A stretch of DNA of 64,000 nt from an uncultured Rhodospirillaceae bacterium (GTDB taxonomy: Bacteria; Pseudomonadota; Alphaproteobacteria; Rhodospirillales; Magnetospirillaceae): contig CAJANL010000043.1 in the NCBI GenBank assembly GCA_903941105.1, positions 1 through 64,000 on the forward strand, written 5' to 3'. Numbering within the stretch: position 1 is the first letter of the stretch; each line of letters opens with the position of its first letter. A program made the position numbers and the translations under genes. Shown here one piece after another: positions 62,601-64,000 of the stretch. The notes beneath the pieces were generated by a model. That model ran no database searches, was not told the origin of the DNA, and worked only from the letters and a program-made list of their open reading frames with translations.

Positions 62601-64000
62601 TCACACGGGTGGAGCGGCCTCGACGGCAAGTGTATCCACTGCTTTGTCAAGCGCAACAATTTCTTGGGCGCTGCCGCCCAGGCGGCGCACCGCCACGGTG
62701 CGTTCGTCGGCCTCGCGCTTGCCGACCACCAACATCACCGGCACCTTGGCCACCGAATGCTCGCGCACCTTGTAGTTGATCTTTTCGTTCCTGAGATCCA
62801 GTTCCACCGCCATGCCGCGCGCGGACAGGGCGGCGGCGACCTCGCGGGCATAGTCGTCGGCGTCGGAAACGATGGTGGCCACCACCACCTGCACCGGCGC
62901 CAGCCACAACGGGAAGCGCCCGGCGTAGTTCTCGATCAGGATGCCGAGGAAGCGTTCGAACGACCCCAGGATGGCCCGATGCAGCATGACCGGACGCCGC
63001 TTGCCGCCGTCCTCGGCGATATAGTGCGCATCCAGCCGCTCGGGCAGCACGAAATCGACCTGCAGGGTGCCGCACTGCCAGTCGCGGCCGATGGCGTCGC
63101 GCAGCACGAACTCCAGCTTGGGGCCGTAGAAGGCACCCTCGCCCGGGTTCAGCGTCATCTCCAGCCCGGCGGCCTCGGCGGCGGTCTTCAGGGCGTGCTC
63201 GGCCTTGTCCCAGGTCTCGTCGCTGCCGGCGCGCTTCTCCGGGCGGTCGGAGAACTTGACGCGCACGCTCTCGAAGCCGAAATCGCGGTAGACCCGGCTC
63301 AACAGGTCGCAGAAGTCCTTGGTCTCCGAGACGATCTGGTCCTCGGTGCAGAAGATGTGGGCATCGTCCTGGGTGAAGGCGCGCACCCGCATGATGCCGT
63401 GCAAGGCCCCCGAGGGCTCGTAGCGATGGCACGAACCGAACTCGGCCATGCGCAGCGGCAGGTCGCGATAGCTCTTGATGCCCTGGCGATAAATCTGCAC
63501 ATGGCAGGGGCAGTTCATCGGCTTGATGGCGAGGTGGCGCTCGTCCTGGGTGCGCACCGTGAACATGCTCTCGGCGAACTTGTCGGCGTGGCCCGAGGCC
63601 TCCCACAGCGAGTAGTCCACCAGCTGCGGCGTCTTGACCTCGACATAGCCGTTGGCGTCGAGCCGGCGGCGCATATAACCCTCGACGGCGCGCCACAGGC
63701 GCCAGCCGTTGGGATGCCAGAACACGCTGCCCACCGCCTCCTCCTGCTGGTGGAACAGGCCCATCTCGCGCCCCAGGCGGCGGTGGTCGCGCTTCTCGGC
63801 CTCCTCCAGCATGTGCAGGTAGGCCTCGAGCTCCTTACGCTCGAACCACGCCGTGCCGTAGATGCGCTGCAGCATCTCGTTGCGCGAGTCGCCGCGCCAA
63901 TAGGCGCCGGCCAGCTTCATCAGCTTGAAGGCCTTGCCCAGCTTGGCGGTCGACGGCAGGTGCGGGCCGCGGCACAGGTCGATGAAGCCGCCCTGGCGGT
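62601..64000 (-). CDS. thrS: Threonine-tRNA ligase, C-terminal part (continues past the window end)
   Basis: ThrS charges tRNA-Thr. The frame runs from the stop at 62601 through the window end. The last visible stretch, [20 protein letters not shown], then [16 protein letters not shown], is internal to class II ThrS, so the start lies beyond 64000. Class II motifs follow ([19 protein letters not shown]), then NCPCHVQIY with the zinc Cys, motif 2 [33 protein letters not shown], motif 3 [18 protein letters not shown], and the anticodon-binding domain. An ATG at 63920 is internal and not the start. Confidence 0.97.
   Translation of the reverse strand, partial: RQGGFIDLCRGPHLPSTAKLGKAFKLMKLAGAYWRGDSRNEMLQRIYGTAWFERKELEAYLHMLEEAEKRDHRRLGREMGLFHQQEEAVGSVFWHPNGWRLWRAVEGYMRRRLDANGYVEVKTPQLVDYSLWEASGHADKFAESMFTVRTQDERHLAIKPMNCPCHVQIYRQGIKSYRDLPLRMAEFGSCHRYEPSGALHGIMRVRAFTQDDAHIFCTEDQIVSETKDFCDLLSRVYRDFGFESVRVKFSDRPEKRAGSDETWDKAEHALKTAAEAAGLEMTLNPGEGAFYGPKLEFVLRDAIGRDWQCGTLQVDFVLPERLDAHYIAEDGGKRRPVMLHRAILGSFERFLGILIENYAGRFPLWLAPVQVVVATIVSDADDYAREVAAALSARGMAVELDLRNEKINYKVREHSVAKVPVMLVVGKREADERTVAVRRLGGSAQEIVALDKAVDTLAVEAAPPV

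Noticed and set aside
62601-63920. ATG at 63920 as the thrS start
   Set aside because: The conserved ThrS sequence continues upstream of it to the window edge; the ATG is an internal Met.

Overview
The window looks like chromosome from an alphaproteobacterium of the Rhodospirillales, probably Magnetospirillum or a close relative. This is inferred from high GC with strongly GC-biased third positions, a petA/petB bc1 locus, a ChpT-like phosphotransferase next to a cheAWYBR operon, an alphaproteobacterial CheZ, a PHB gene cluster and abundant hemerythrins. No magnetosome gene is present. The species call is inference; nothing in the sequence names the organism.

Layout. 1-10 kb: end of petB, petA, trmL, a methyltransferase, an M48/LysM lipoprotein, a Bcr/CflA-type exporter, a very large iron-sulfur flavoprotein and an M23 peptidase. 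9.8-17.4 kb: chpT and cheAWYBR, then rpmB and cheZ facing them. 17.4-23.5 kb: meaB with two small paralogues, a family 4 glycosidase, DoxX, a large membrane protein, and an ECF sigma factor with a PRC-barrel protein. 23.9-28.8 kb: a glycosyltransferase with egtB and egtD (ergothioneine), a methyltransferase and gloB. 28.8-34.0 kb: a tightly coupled six-gene operon (methyltransferase, acyl carrier protein, AAC(3)-like acyltransferase, M20 hydrolase, two family 2 glycosyltransferases) of unknown product. 34.2-43.0 kb: a cation-efflux protein and a signalling locus with two hybrid kinases, a lone receiver, an orphan periplasmic binding protein and a receiver-PAS-HD-GYP-hemerythrin fusion. 43.0-45.1 kb: a broken CHAT-domain remnant, leuB and leuD. 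45.2-56.6 kb: an M23 peptidase, the PHB genes (phaB, phaA, a short phaC with a PhaE-like partner, divergent phaR, a distant phasin), ubiE, ubiB, mtnP, a MoxR ATPase and a hemerythrin.

56.6-61.8 kb is accessory. An IS630-type transposase remnant lies outside a roughly 4.65 kb, visibly AT-richer island. The island is bounded by 19-bp direct repeats of the 3' end of tRNA-Ser(CGA). It carries a ribbon-helix-helix regulator, a large N6-adenine DNA methyltransferase and a translationally coupled PD-(D/E)XK nuclease candidate, plus a decayed integrase beside the intact tRNA. Short repeats that may be integrase arm sites occur inside both ends. This is the best candidate for an undescribed system: a compact restriction or defence module.

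61.9-64.0 kb returns to core genome with infC and the 3' part of thrS.
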